This document shows, one piece after another, positions 27,403 to 36,754 of a stretch of DNA of 64,000 nucleotides. This DNA comes from [Synechococcus] sp. NIES-970. Its GTDB lineage: Bacteria; Cyanobacteriota; Cyanobacteriia; Cyanobacteriales; MRBY01. Both the position numbers and the translations under genes were made by a program. Location: assembly GCA_002356215.1 (NCBI GenBank), contig AP017959.1, positions 1,876,195 to 1,940,194 of the forward strand. The letters are read 5' to 3'. Positions within the stretch are counted from its first letter, which is position 1. The number at the start of each line of letters is the position of its first letter. Under the pieces are notes generated by a model, which had not been told where the DNA came from, searched no databases, and was given only the letters and a program-made list of their open reading frames with translations.

Positions 27403-27924
27403 GCCAAATTTCCCTTTAAAATTCCCCAAATCATCGGGCATTTGACGTGGATTTTCGCAGTCATTCTCCCCAGATTTGGGGATCTTCAAAAAATCTTGGA
27501 AGATGTCTCCGAAGCACTCTGGAATTTTCAAATAGCATTCAATTTAAGCGTTCTTCACGTTGCCTTAATCGCCCTTGATAGCGCGTCTCCAATACAATAA
27601 AAGCCTCCGTTTGAAAAATATTTTGCCCCCAAGAAATAATCAAAAAATTTATGTTAGAGTCGGAACCGTTGACGCGATTGAGATGATATTTTCTCAGCCA
27701 TGGCCAATAGGTGTGACAATTTCCAGAATGGAACTCTGATTTATGGGAGCGCGTCTCTAAACTACCTTGACCAACGGCGATCGCCTCCATCCCCAGAACC
27801 CTCTAGTTCAGATAGTGGACTTGCTTGAATGGGGATTTGTCCGGTGTAAGGTAAGCCAGTTTTGTTGGTTGATTTTTGGGATTATTTTTTCTAATCTCGC
27901 AAATATTTTTTTGAGGTTTTATTT
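27403..27924. other. Intergenic region with competing inverted repeats
   Basis: About 520 bases lie between the epimerase and Tic22 genes. CCCCAAATC at 27424-27432 can pair with GATTTGGGG at 27473-27481, while TCCCCA at 27467-27472 can pair with TGGGGA at 27477-27482. An 83-codon minus-strand frame at 27539-27790 is present but has no recognisable family and a Ser/Arg-rich composition. Confidence 0.5.
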
Positions 27925-28767
27925 ATGAAAAGTCTGGTTCATTTGGGTCAAAAAGCATTGTTGATGGGAACGGCGATCGCCGGAACAGTCGCTGGTTTTG
28001 CTGGGGGAGCCCTTGCCTTACCAGAAGCAACTGTGATCGAAAAATTGCGGCCAATCCCAATGTATATGCTGATCAACGACGAGGGGCAGCCCATTTTTGC
28101 GACGATTACCGATCAATCTGGCAATGAATCAGGCGTTACGGGTGTATTTGTGAGCCCATCGGATGCAGAAAATTTGGTGGCTAACCGTCGCACCGAATCT
28201 AACCAACTTTTGCAAGAAGAACGGGCGAAAGCCGATGCAAACCCCGAGGTAATTGCGGCATTAGAAGAGCAAGCTAACCTCTGGGAAGAGGCGACAATCT
28301 TACCGATTGGCCTCGACCGGATTTATCAGTTTGCCCGGAGCAATGAGGCCGAAAATCTGACCTTTAAGTTTCTGCCGACGATGGAGCAGCTCAATGCGGC
28401 GGCCGAGGTGACTCAACAGGAAGATTTTCCTGGAGTACCGCTATTTTTCCTCTCGGTGCAGGAAAAGGATGCCAATGGCCAGGATGTAGTTTCTTTCCCG
28501 ACCCTCGCTAGTAATGGGGGCGATGGCCAAGGGGAAATTCCGGTGTTTTTTGAGGTAGACCCGATCCTTGAGCAGCTCGATGATTTTCCTGAGAATGAAG
28601 ACCTGAGCATCAATGTAATGCCCCTCGAAGTGTTTATCGCCAAGCTATTGGATTCTGATTTACCTGCTGAGGAGCAGGAATTTTTAGAGGCGATGACCTT
28701 GATCCCACCCATGGAGTCGGCCCAGTTGATCCAGTCGATCCTTGAGCAACAGCAGCAGCAGCAGTAA
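27925..28767 (+). CDS. Tic22 family protein
   Basis: The 280-residue protein has an N-terminal signal-like hydrophobic segment (about residues 10-32, ending ALA-LPEA). The Tic22 core follows with PIPMYMLINDEGQPIF, VTGVFVSPSDAENLV, and VPLFFLSVQ. In Synechocystis the homologue (slr0924) acts in the periplasm as a chaperone in outer-membrane biogenesis; plant Tic22 works in protein import. The C-terminus ends in a Gln run encoded by CAGCAG repeats. prmC follows directly and overlaps the stop in one reading. Confidence 0.9.
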   Translation: MKSLVHLGQKALLMGTAIAGTVAGFAGGALALPEATVIEKLRPIPMYMLINDEGQPIFATITDQSGNESGVTGVFVSPSDAENLVANRRTESNQLLQEERAKADANPEVIAALEEQANLWEEATILPIGLDRIYQFARSNEAENLTFKFLPTMEQLNAAAEVTQQEDFPGVPLFFLSVQEKDANGQDVVSFPTLASNGGDGQGEIPVFFEVDPILEQLDDFPENEDLSINVMPLEVFIAKLLDSDLPAEEQEFLEAMTLIPPMESAQLIQSILEQQQQQQ

Positions 28768-29647
28768 GGCCTTGGTTGAGTTGATTGCGGCTCAGGCAGT
28801 GATGCAGTGGCGACAGTGGGCTCAGACCCAGGCGATCGCCACTGCGATTCCCATTTTTGAGGTGGACTGGTTTTTGCAGGGAGTCACGGACTTAACGGCC
28901 CTCGAATTGCGCTTGGGTATTGGTCGCTCTGTCCGTAGTGCCCACAGTTTAGACAAATTGGTGGTCCTCTGGGAAAAGCGCACCCAAGAAGCCTTGCCGG
29001 TGCAATACCTCGTCGGTAAGGCGTCGTGGCGCGACTTTGAGTTGATCGTTACACCAGCGGTATTGATCCCTCGGCCGGAAACAGAATATTTGATTGATTT
29101 GGTGCACAGTCTACCCGCAGATTTACAACAAGGCCCCTGGGTTGATCTCGGCACAGGGAGTGGGGCGATCGCCCTGGGTTTGGCAGACTGTTTTCCTCGG
29201 GCGACAATCCATGCCGTAGACCAGAGTGAGGCGGCCCTAGGGGTGGCCCGTCAGAATGCTGCAGCCTACGGTTTCCAAGAAAAAATTCAGTTTTACCAGG
29301 GCAGTTGGTGGGAACCGCTGGGCCACCTCCGGGGAAAGGTTTCTGGGATGATCTCAAATCCGCCCTACATTCCTTCAGGAATGCTGCCCGATTTGCAGCC
29401 GGAAGTGTATCGCCACGAACCCCACAGCGCCCTCGATGGGGGCACAGACGGCCTGGATGATATTCGAGTGCTGGTCAATGAAGCACCACAATATCTGGTT
29501 TCTGGGGGAATTTGGCTGATTGAGATGATGTTAGGCCAGGGGGAAAGGGTCGCCCAGTTACTCGCCGATAATGGCCAATATGAAAATATTCGGGTGATTA
29601 ATGACTTTGCTGGGGGCGATCGCTATGTGTGGGCTCAGCGCAAGTAA
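28742..29647 (+). CDS. prmC: Peptide chain release factor N5-glutamine methyltransferase
   Basis: PrmC methylates the GGQ glutamine of release factors. The protein has an N-terminal helical domain with PVQYLVGKASWRDFELIV, the SAM motif VDLGTGSGAIALGLAD, and the catalytic ISNPPYIPSG (NPPY). The start is uncertain. TTG 28742 overlaps the Tic22 gene by 26 bases and gives 301 residues with a Ser run. GTG 28799 or ATG 28802 would give about 281 residues, closer to the family's usual length. The stop is secure. Confidence 0.92.
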   Translation: MSNSSSSSKALVELIAAQAVMQWRQWAQTQAIATAIPIFEVDWFLQGVTDLTALELRLGIGRSVRSAHSLDKLVVLWEKRTQEALPVQYLVGKASWRDFELIVTPAVLIPRPETEYLIDLVHSLPADLQQGPWVDLGTGSGAIALGLADCFPRATIHAVDQSEAALGVARQNAAAYGFQEKIQFYQGSWWEPLGHLRGKVSGMISNPPYIPSGMLPDLQPEVYRHEPHSALDGGTDGLDDIRVLVNEAPQYLVSGGIWLIEMMLGQGERVAQLLADNGQYENIRVINDFAGGDRYVWAQRK

Positions 29648-29660
29648 ATATTGATATCGA

Positions 29661-29676
29661 CGTGATCTTTATCACG
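29661..29676 (+). promoter_or_regulatory. CRP-type palindrome upstream of the pilin operon
   Basis: CGTGATctttATCACG is a perfect palindrome of 6-base arms and matches the TGTGA-N6-TCACA consensus of CRP and SyCRP1 at 8 of 10 core positions. It lies 122 bases before the first pilin gene. SyCRP1 of Synechocystis is known to control pilin genes needed for motility, so the context fits. Confidence 0.6.
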
Positions 29677-29757
29677 AGAGACTAAATCGGAAAAATTTAA
29701 GATGAATTCGAGCTAGTTATTCCCCTCAATCTGGGCATAATAAGCATAGGTAGAACT

Positions 29758-29771
29758 ATGGCTTAAGCCAT
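29758..29771. repeat. 14-base perfect palindrome before the pilin operon
   Basis: ATGGCTTAAGCCAT is self-complementary and lies 27 bases before the ATG at 29799, in the presumed leader of the pilin message. It could be an operator or a small hairpin affecting translation. Confidence 0.4.
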
Positions 29772-29798
29772 GAGCGGCATCATGACCGAACGAACACT

Positions 29799-31412
29799 AT
29801 GAAATTTTTCCTGTTCCAAACCTGGCTTAAAATCCGTCGGCGACCTCTAAAATCGTCTATCAACGAAAAGGGTTTTGTGCTGCCATTGGTATTTGGGTTG
29901 GGATTTTTCATGCTCATCATCGGCGCCACCATGATCTACCGCAGCCAGGATGATCAAACTACGGCGATCGCCCAACGGGAAACTTCATCAGGTCTTGCTG
30001 CTGCCGAAACAGGAATAAACCGCGTCTATAACTTCCTCACGGCAAATCGCGTTTTTTCCCAATATCCATCAAGTGATGGTCTCCAATCCTATTCCTGGCA
30101 AAATGACCAAACTTGGGAAACATTGGTCGCTAATGCTGACACCAATCCAATCATTGTCGACCAATGCTTTACAGAAACTGCCATTAATGAAGCTGTTGAC
30201 GAATTGGAGCTTTACGTTGGCGGTGTTTGGGTTCCTATTGACGAAAATCGACCAGAAGAAGGACAGTTTCAAGTCATCAGCTATGAATACATCGGCGCTG
30301 ACAAAGACGATGAGAAAAACATCGATGCTGGCGTACTTATCGGGCGTGGAATTCTCCAGGTAAAAGGGCGTGTCAATACTGATAGTGAAGATGATACAGG
30401 TGATAGTGACCTGGGTACTGCTATTAGCTCCCTCCAAGTGGAAATTCCTATTCTCAAAAACCAGCCAGCCGTGCGCAGCGTGCCTGGCCTCTGGAGTTTA
30501 TCCCCTTACCTACAAGGGAACCAGAAGGTGGAAGGGGACATTATGGTGAGTGGCATCACTGGCTCAGGGTGCGATATTTTTGCTGACGGCGTATTGGACG
30601 CTCTACAGGAATCAATTGTTGGCCCCGGACAGGTTATCCCAGCACCAGGAGTCAGCCAGCCCGATCTTCCTCCTCTCCCTGCCCTTGAGAACCGCAATGA
30701 AATCGCAGCCATCACTGGAAATGCCACCTTTCCTAGAGCAGGAGATAAATTTGTCACACGCACCATTGATGGCGTCACAACCGAGGTCTATCACTACAAC
30801 ATCGGCACAGTTCCTAATGGTTCTAAAAGTCCCCTGAGTATTGACTTGGGGGGAAGCCGTACCGTCACAGTTCGCACGGGCACAAAGACCGTTGCTGGGG
30901 AAACCCGTCAACAAATGGTTATTTTTCATGCCAATGGCAGCGTCAGTGTTGGGGGGAGTGCCTCTATCCGCCACTTGGAAATGGACACCGTGAATGCGGC
31001 TAACAATAAAGCTTTTTTCCAGCTTTATGGTCGAGGGAGCACAGGTACGCCAGCCGGCTCTTTCGCAACCCCAGACTTTTTTCTGTGTATGAATGGGACC
31101 CCAGAATCTAGTTATTTCGTGCTTGGCCCAGACTATACCTATGGAGTCAATGGTGGTGGTGGCGCTGCTGCGACAATTTATGGCACTGTTTGGGTTAAAC
31201 AAGTCTCCAACAGCAACATCACATTGCTTAGTGGGGCGACTTTGCCCTGTGGGTCAAGCTCTAACCAAATTATCGTTAAACAAGAATTAACAATGGACGA
31301 CCTGACAGCCGTTGAAGATATTCTTGGGCAAACTGGTGTGTTAGATGGGGATACTCCTACACCGCCCGTCCTCCGGCCTTTTATCAACTGGAGGCGTTTA
31401 TCTAATGACTAA
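29799..31412 (+). CDS. PilX-like type IV pilus accessory protein
   Basis: The 537-residue protein has a basic N-terminus, a hydrophobic helix (about residues 25-47, KGFVLPLVFGLGFFMLIIGA) and then SSGLAAAETGINRVY, the pattern of PilX-type minor pilins. The long exported part is rich in Gly, Thr and Asn with beta-strand character and a few Cys. The KG-F junction resembles a prepilin peptidase site, but Glu5 is absent, as in PilX. It is the first of four pilin-like genes and overlaps the next by 8 bases. Confidence 0.75.
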   Translation: MKFFLFQTWLKIRRRPLKSSINEKGFVLPLVFGLGFFMLIIGATMIYRSQDDQTTAIAQRETSSGLAAAETGINRVYNFLTANRVFSQYPSSDGLQSYSWQNDQTWETLVANADTNPIIVDQCFTETAINEAVDELELYVGGVWVPIDENRPEEGQFQVISYEYIGADKDDEKNIDAGVLIGRGILQVKGRVNTDSEDDTGDSDLGTAISSLQVEIPILKNQPAVRSVPGLWSLSPYLQGNQKVEGDIMVSGITGSGCDIFADGVLDALQESIVGPGQVIPAPGVSQPDLPPLPALENRNEIAAITGNATFPRAGDKFVTRTIDGVTTEVYHYNIGTVPNGSKSPLSIDLGGSRTVTVRTGTKTVAGETRQQMVIFHANGSVSVGGSASIRHLEMDTVNAANNKAFFQLYGRGSTGTPAGSFATPDFFLCMNGTPESSYFVLGPDYTYGVNGGGGAAATIYGTVWVKQVSNSNITLLSGATLPCGSSSNQIIVKQELTMDDLTAVEDILGQTGVLDGDTPTPPVLRPFINWRRLSND

Positions 31413-31911
31413 TTTGTGGTCACTGCTTTTACGTTTAAACCAAAAGCAATACCGTGGGTTCACTTTTATTGAGGTGCTTGCGGGAATCTTGATTGCGACA
31501 ACATTTACACTGATCGCAACCCAGGCGATCGTGATCGGTACAGTGTTTAAAGTAAGAGCGCGTCGTGTCAGTGAAGCGACTAACGTCATCCGTGCTGACT
31601 TGGAGGAACTACGTTTTTTGTCCACTTCTGCTAATCCTGAAAATATTGACAGTCAGCTAATTGCTTTATGTCGACAGAGCTTCTCTACAGCCTTTATTGA
31701 GTCTTTCGCAAATACTTTGCCACCAGTAAACTCACCAGTAGTACTTCTCAACAAAAGCTATAACTTAAACCGAACGGAGACTTTTTCGGCGTGGAATGTA
31801 CTGCGGCTTAGTTATTCTGTTGAGGATGCAGAAAATGCTAATGTCGTGATCGCTGAACTCCAAGCAGAAATCACTCCAGAAGCATCTGGTAGTTGTCCTT
31901 TTATCCGGTAA
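31405..31911 (+). CDS. Prepilin-type minor pilin (PilV-like)
   Basis: The 168-residue protein has a class III signal: leader of 18 residues ending in Gly, then FTFIEVLAGILIATTF with Glu at +5. PilD cleavage is expected after Gly18. The remainder has two Cys near the end and middle that could form a disulfide, as in minor pilins. The start ATG overlaps the upstream stop region (AATGACTAA), showing translational coupling. An upstream frame start at 31345 is inside the previous gene and is rejected. Confidence 0.85.
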   Translation: MTNLWSLLLRLNQKQYRGFTFIEVLAGILIATTFTLIATQAIVIGTVFKVRARRVSEATNVIRADLEELRFLSTSANPENIDSQLIALCRQSFSTAFIESFANTLPPVNSPVVLLNKSYNLNRTETFSAWNVLRLSYSVEDAENANVVIAELQAEITPEASGSCPFIR

Positions 31912-31941
31912 TCAGTATATGAGTGATGTGACGATTAAAGA

Positions 31942-32484
31942 ATGATCAATCAACTACGCCTTGTTCCCACCACAAAAGGGTTTACACTCATTGAATTACT
32001 CACAGGCATGTTAATTGTGGGCATTTTGGCATCTATTTCTGCCCCTAGTTTTTTGGGATTAGTTAACCGAGGCCGAGTCAATGAAGCTTTGGATCGCACC
32101 AGAGGCGCCCTGCAAGAAGCACAACGGGAAGCTCTTAAAAAAAGTAGCAATTGCGACCTTGCCTTTAGTCCATCGGGTGAGACTATAAATATCACTGGAG
32201 GATGCTTAGTTACTGGCCCTAGAACAATGTCTCAAGTTACCTATCGACACACCTTGGCAAATAATGATCCGAACAATGTTATTCAATTAGACTTTAAGGG
32301 AGTACCTACAGACGACAATTTTAATGATGGTCAAGAAGTATTCGTTTTTCGTGGCAATGGCAACTATGAGCGCTGTTTAGTTATTTCCAGAGCTTTAGGT
32401 TTGATTCGTGTCGGCACTTATGAAAGTTCAGGCCCCAGTGATACATCTACTGATGAAGCAAAATGTATCACGGGTCAGGTTTAA
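31942..32484 (+). CDS. Prepilin-type pseudopilin (GspH/FimT-like)
   Basis: The 180-residue protein has a 13-residue leader ending in Gly, then FTLIELLTGMLIVGILASI with Glu at +5. A conserved helix follows with RTRGALQEAQREALKKS, typical of GspH/FimT. Four Cys in the exported part may form two disulfides. It lies in the pilin operon between the PilV-like gene and the large prepilin, and is probably a minor pilin at the pilus tip. Confidence 0.85.
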   Translation: MINQLRLVPTTKGFTLIELLTGMLIVGILASISAPSFLGLVNRGRVNEALDRTRGALQEAQREALKKSSNCDLAFSPSGETINITGGCLVTGPRTMSQVTYRHTLANNDPNNVIQLDFKGVPTDDNFNDGQEVFVFRGNGNYERCLVISRALGLIRVGTYESSGPSDTSTDEAKCITGQV

Positions 32485-32597
32485 GAGTTAAGTTCAAAAT
32501 CATCTGAATTAAACCATTCTAATCTCCTTAAGTCTCTCTAAAGTCTTTATTCCTGTTCATTATTACCAACTCAATTCTTTTTCAGTGTCCTAAAACC

Positions 32598-35069
32598 ATG
32601 AAACTTGGCAAACTTGCACGCTACAACTCTCCAAAAAATAACGGCTTTACACTGATAGAAATTTTACTGGCGATCGCTTTGAGTTCCATTGTCGTGAGTG
32701 CAGCAGGTTATGCCATCGTTTATGTTAGTCGGAGAAACCAAGTTTCCGAGTTGCAATCTGTGCGCCGGATCGAACTCAACCGCGCTTTAGATTTTATTGC
32801 CGATGATATCCGTGAGGCAACAAGAGTTCAAGGGAATGAAGATAGTCCGGTTGATACACGACTACAAATCGTCAAAGCAGACAATAGTATTATTGAGTAT
32901 TACTATGACCCTGTTACTGCCAGTGATGTTTGGTCTGGGCCTGGAGTAATTCGAAGAAAAGAAGGAACCCAACCCGCAGAAGTGCTCGTTGATGGCATCG
33001 CTAGTGATATTAGTAGTCTTCCTGATACCGGTTGTTCAGGTAGTGATGATTTGATTGCCATCCCAAACACAGGCTTTGTCGTCTGTATCAATAGTGCTTT
33101 CCGTACCGCTGACCTTGCGTTATATGGCCGCCTCAACATTGAAGATCGAGAAACACTCTCTGCAGAAGACTTTTTAATTGTTGCAACTAAATTTGTGACA
33201 AGAAATGCCCCACCACCCCAAAGATGTATCATTCCTGATCTAGCTGGTAAAACGAAAGCTGAAGCTGAAGAATTATGGGACACAGCTGGTTTTAATTTAA
33301 GCAACTTAGATCTCATCGGAGCCGATGATGAAACGATCGCCATTCAAGGGCTGCCAGCTAATAGCCAGCAAGACTGTACAAATACAACCATGGATGCAGG
33401 CGACGCAGACGATGTCTGTACAGTTCCTAACTATGCCGATGGCTCAACAACGATTAGTTCAGCTAAAAGTAATTGGGATAGTAGTGCTTTTACGGGTAAT
33501 TTTACGGCACAAGGTTTTAACATTGACTCAAGCACAGACCTTAGTACAATCAACCAGACAATTGGTGAACAAGTTCTTTCGCCTCAACCATTTGCAGAAA
33601 ATGGTACTGAGGTTATTTGTACTGCGTCTATTCAAGTTACGGAAAAAACCTGTACTGTACCCAATGTCGTCAATAAATCTAATACTGCCGCAACCACAGA
33701 TTTAACCACTGCTGGTTTTACGACGATTACCAACGATGTTCGTCCAGGGATCACCACCTTTACTGTTGGCACCCAATCACCCGCAGGAACAAGCACGACA
33801 TTCTGTTCTGCGCCAGTAACGATTGGTGAGAAAAAATGTACTGTTCCTGAATTCCGAGGTACAAACTCCAATAATCGCACCACTCTTTGGAGTGGGGCTG
33901 AATTTACTGGGACTTTAACCTATGCGGGTCCTAGTGGGGCAAATTTGACCTGGCAGAGCATTCCCCCTGGAGAAGTGCAGTTTTGTGATGCTAGTATCGA
34001 AGTCAAGGAGGCCAAAACTTGTACAATTGACCCTGATCTTATTATTGGTCAAAACGCCAGTACAGCCCAGACGAATTGGACAACAGCTGGCTTCTATGGC
34101 AATACTTTTGATGCTACGGCAGTGGCTGATGGTGAAACAATTGATGCCTTAGAATTTAGAAATCCTGTATCTGGGGAAATGATTACCCCCACCCTGACAG
34201 GTGGTAACTACAGTATCGATTGTGCGACTCTCATTAAAGTTGATGACCAGGCCTGTACAGTACCAGATATGTCGCGTCCTGGTGTTGCTGATTCAGCGAA
34301 AAAGAGTCTGACAGAAGCAAGAAGTGACTGGGCGGATGCCGGCTTCCAGGCCGATCAGCTAATTACTGAAAAGTTTTTGAGCGATAGTGACAAAGTAAAG
34401 GCTCAAAGTGTTCCGGCTGGGACTGCTCTGATTTGTAGCTCGTCAGTGACGATCACTGGTACTGGTTGTGTCGTACCCGATCTGGTCGGCAAATCTGCTT
34501 CTGCGGTCACGAGTATTTGGACCGGCGCAGGCTTCACTGGTACTCTCAATTTCTCGCTTGCTGGTTCCGGTATAAACTCAACTAATCTATCCACCAATTC
34601 ACCGGGTACTAGTTGGAACGGTTTTACTACATTTGCGCAAACACCAACGCGGGGTGACTTAAGAGCTTGCTCAACAACAGGTCATGTTTATAATACTGCC
34701 CCTACCAATGTCGATGCTCGGACAACAACAGCGAACACCAGTAATGGTGTCACAGAATACACAGTCAATATTACTTGGGATTTTCCATTCTCAGCGGGTC
34801 GATATTATGTTTTTACCTGTGAAAGCAACAACAAAAATTCAACATGCAATCCAGTTGTAGACCGGAATAACATCGAAAGTTCAGCTTCAATTGTTCGTTT
34901 CAATGAGAATCCCGTCTTTACAGATAAGCCAGCAACTCATATTTTTACGACATCTTCGACCAACAAAAGAAGATGCTACTCCGTGGTCGCAAGAAATGTC
35001 AGTGGTGATTCTTTAACACCACAAAGCGTAGTGACCAGTACGACACCTGGAGCATGTGTTATCTACTAA
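32598..35069 (+). CDS. Large prepilin with seven PASTA-like repeats
   Basis: The 823-residue protein starts with a class III prepilin signal (Gly16 then FTLIEILLAIALSS, Glu at +5) and a PilW-like stalk to about residue 205. Seven repeats follow, each starting with Cys-x-V/I-P or close variants at residues 210, 274, 352, 414, 475, 553 and 624. Each has a PASTA-like pattern: VPDLVGKS, a helix ending AGF, then a QSPAGT-like turn and a second Cys near its end. A C-terminal domain (about 700-823) with fibronectin-III-like spacing has several more Cys. It is presumably a pilus-tip adhesin; PASTA domains bind cell wall or glycans in other proteins. Confidence 0.85.
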   Translation: MKLGKLARYNSPKNNGFTLIEILLAIALSSIVVSAAGYAIVYVSRRNQVSELQSVRRIELNRALDFIADDIREATRVQGNEDSPVDTRLQIVKADNSIIEYYYDPVTASDVWSGPGVIRRKEGTQPAEVLVDGIASDISSLPDTGCSGSDDLIAIPNTGFVVCINSAFRTADLALYGRLNIEDRETLSAEDFLIVATKFVTRNAPPPQRCIIPDLAGKTKAEAEELWDTAGFNLSNLDLIGADDETIAIQGLPANSQQDCTNTTMDAGDADDVCTVPNYADGSTTISSAKSNWDSSAFTGNFTAQGFNIDSSTDLSTINQTIGEQVLSPQPFAENGTEVICTASIQVTEKTCTVPNVVNKSNTAATTDLTTAGFTTITNDVRPGITTFTVGTQSPAGTSTTFCSAPVTIGEKKCTVPEFRGTNSNNRTTLWSGAEFTGTLTYAGPSGANLTWQSIPPGEVQFCDASIEVKEAKTCTIDPDLIIGQNASTAQTNWTTAGFYGNTFDATAVADGETIDALEFRNPVSGEMITPTLTGGNYSIDCATLIKVDDQACTVPDMSRPGVADSAKKSLTEARSDWADAGFQADQLITEKFLSDSDKVKAQSVPAGTALICSSSVTITGTGCVVPDLVGKSASAVTSIWTGAGFTGTLNFSLAGSGINSTNLSTNSPGTSWNGFTTFAQTPTRGDLRACSTTGHVYNTAPTNVDARTTTANTSNGVTEYTVNITWDFPFSAGRYYVFTCESNNKNSTCNPVVDRNNIESSASIVRFNENPVFTDKPATHIFTTSSTNKRRCYSVVARNVSGDSLTPQSVVTSTTPGACVIY
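33225..34670 (+). repeat. Seven PASTA-like coding repeats
   Basis: The repeats are about 61-79 residues each, begin with Cys then a V-P-x-L/V core, and each holds a second conserved Cys near its end. The DNA copies are well diverged. The best PASTA-like units are the first (IPDLAGKTKAEAEELWDTAGF) and the last (VPDLVGKSASAVTSIWTGAGF). Confidence 0.75.
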
Positions 35070-35145
35070 TGCAAACTAAAGCTCTGTGCTTATCTTTACT
35101 GATGAATTACTAAAATATAAGTCAACTGTCGAGCGTGACTGACCC

Positions 35146-35820
35146 GTGACTTTTCTTTTTCAAATCATCAACTCCAGTTTCCCGTTGGGTTCCTACAACT
35201 ATTCCGAGGGGCTGGAGTTTCTCGTGGAGCATTCCACCCAGCTAGACACCCCCGAAAAATTCCAGCACTGGTTAAACCGAGAACTAAGCTATGGTTCAAT
35301 CCGCATTGATGTCCAGGTGATGCTGGCTGTCAGCCGGGCGATCGCCTGCGATAACCTGGCTCAGTTGCAATATTGGAACAGTTGGCTTAACGGCACCCGG
35401 GAAACCAAAGAACTGCGCCAACAAAGCATCCAGATGGGGAATAGCTTCCTGAAGCTCCTGGGAGATTTAGACCCAGATAAAAAAATAAAATTTGAGGCGC
35501 TGCGATCGCCTCTCGGTAAAAATTGTCACTATGCGATCGCCTTCGGGATTGCCGTGGCCCTGTGGGACATCGAGCCAAAGCAAGCCCTCCTGGGATATCT
35601 GCACAGTTGGCTGAGTAATCTGGTCAGCGCCGGGGTGAAACTGATCCCCCTCGGCCAGACCCAGGGCCAACAAATTATTTATCAGCTCCAGCCTATGGTC
35701 GAGACGGTGACCGAAACCCTGCTCCACCAGCAAGAACGGGATCTCTATGGCTGCACCTGGGGCTTAAGTCTCGCGAGCATGAACCACGAAACCCAATATA
35801 CTCGCCTTTTTCGGAGTTAA
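35146..35820 (+). CDS. ureF: Urease accessory protein UreF
   Basis: UreF works with UreD and UreG to load nickel into urease. The 224-residue protein has INSSFPLGSYNYSEGLEFLVE at the start, matching the SPVGAYSYSEGLE pattern of UreF, and all-helical remainder. The start is GTG 35146, since a stop codon lies two codons before it. No other urease gene is in the window, so the urease set is dispersed. Confidence 0.93.
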   Translation: MTFLFQIINSSFPLGSYNYSEGLEFLVEHSTQLDTPEKFQHWLNRELSYGSIRIDVQVMLAVSRAIACDNLAQLQYWNSWLNGTRETKELRQQSIQMGNSFLKLLGDLDPDKKIKFEALRSPLGKNCHYAIAFGIAVALWDIEPKQALLGYLHSWLSNLVSAGVKLIPLGQTQGQQIIYQLQPMVETVTETLLHQQERDLYGCTWGLSLASMNHETQYTRLFRS

Positions 35821-35875
35821 TTGCCGAGAGAACGGGGTAAGATAGGGGGCATTCTTTTTGCAGAGACTATCCCCC

Positions 35876-36658
35876 ATGACGATGCACCTCAAGCTCGGCT
35901 GGCTCTATCCGACCCTGATGGGAACCTATGGCGATCGTGGCAATGTCATTTGCCTCGAAAAGCGAGCCCAATGGCGACAGATCACCGTGGACGTGGTGGC
36001 TTTGGACAAAGAAGCCCCCCTCGAAGCTTGGGATGCAGTGGATCTGATCGTCGGCGGTGGCGCCCAAGACCGACAACAGGAAATCGTTATGCGCGATCTC
36101 CAGGGGGCCAAGGCTGAAAAATTAAAAGCCCTAATCGAAGACCAAGTACCCGGGGTGTTTACCTGCGGGTCACCGCAACTGCTGGGGAAATATTACGAAC
36201 CCGCCCAGGGGCAGCGGATCGACGGCCTGGGGATTTTAGACCTCGTCAGTAAACATCCAGGCTTTGGGGCAAAACGCTGCATTGGCAACGTGGCCTTTGA
36301 AATCACTGCCGAACCCCTGGCCACAGAACTGAAGGCAAAATTAGGCGATCGCCCCATTGCGATCGGTTTTGAGAACCATGGCGGTCGCACCTATCTGGGC
36401 AATGTCCAACCCCTCGGCAAAGTGCTCAAAGGCTATGGCAACAATGGTGAAGATGGTTGGGAAGGGGCATTTTACCAAAAGGCGATCGCCACCTATGCCC
36501 ACGGGCCGCTCCTGCCGAAAAATCCATTTCTGGCCGATTGGCTCCTCGAAAAAGCCCTCCAGCGCAAATATCAAACAGAGATTAACCTGGCGCCCCTGGA
36601 CGATGAACTCGCCAGACAAGCGCGACAAACGATGTTTCAGCGCCTTGCTTTAGCATAA
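35876..36658 (+). CDS. Type 1 glutamine amidotransferase, GatD/CobB-CobQ-like
   Basis: The 260-residue protein has the nucleophile Cys in VFTCGSPQLLG and a catalytic His in YAHGPLLPKNP, and begins with LGWLYPTLMGTYGDRGNV, which matches the GatD family. GatD works with MurT to amidate lipid II glutamate in peptidoglycan. The MurT partner is not in this window, so the role is inferred. A TTG start at 35858 is possible but ATG 35876 is preferred. Confidence 0.87.
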   Translation: MTMHLKLGWLYPTLMGTYGDRGNVICLEKRAQWRQITVDVVALDKEAPLEAWDAVDLIVGGGAQDRQQEIVMRDLQGAKAEKLKALIEDQVPGVFTCGSPQLLGKYYEPAQGQRIDGLGILDLVSKHPGFGAKRCIGNVAFEITAEPLATELKAKLGDRPIAIGFENHGGRTYLGNVQPLGKVLKGYGNNGEDGWEGAFYQKAIATYAHGPLLPKNPFLADWLLEKALQRKYQTEINLAPLDDELARQARQTMFQRLALA

Positions 36659-36704
36659 CCTCCCCTTTGGGCTCTCCCGTTGGAGAAGGCAACCATTCCC
36701 CTAA

Positions 36705-36728
36705 GTCCCCCCTCCGAAGGGGGCTTTT
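36705..36728. terminator. Terminator between the GatD-like and CBS-EAL genes
   Basis: A C-run (CCCCCC at 36707-36712) pairs with GGGGG at 36719-36723 around a short TCCGAA loop, followed by TTTT. It separates two convergent genes. Confidence 0.6.
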
Positions 36729-36754
36729 AAGAGTCGAGCAATTATTTTGGAGGG

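Noticed and set aside
27539-27790. Minus-strand 83-codon frame
   Set aside because: No family, RBS or conserved pattern could be supported, so it is mentioned only with the intergenic region.
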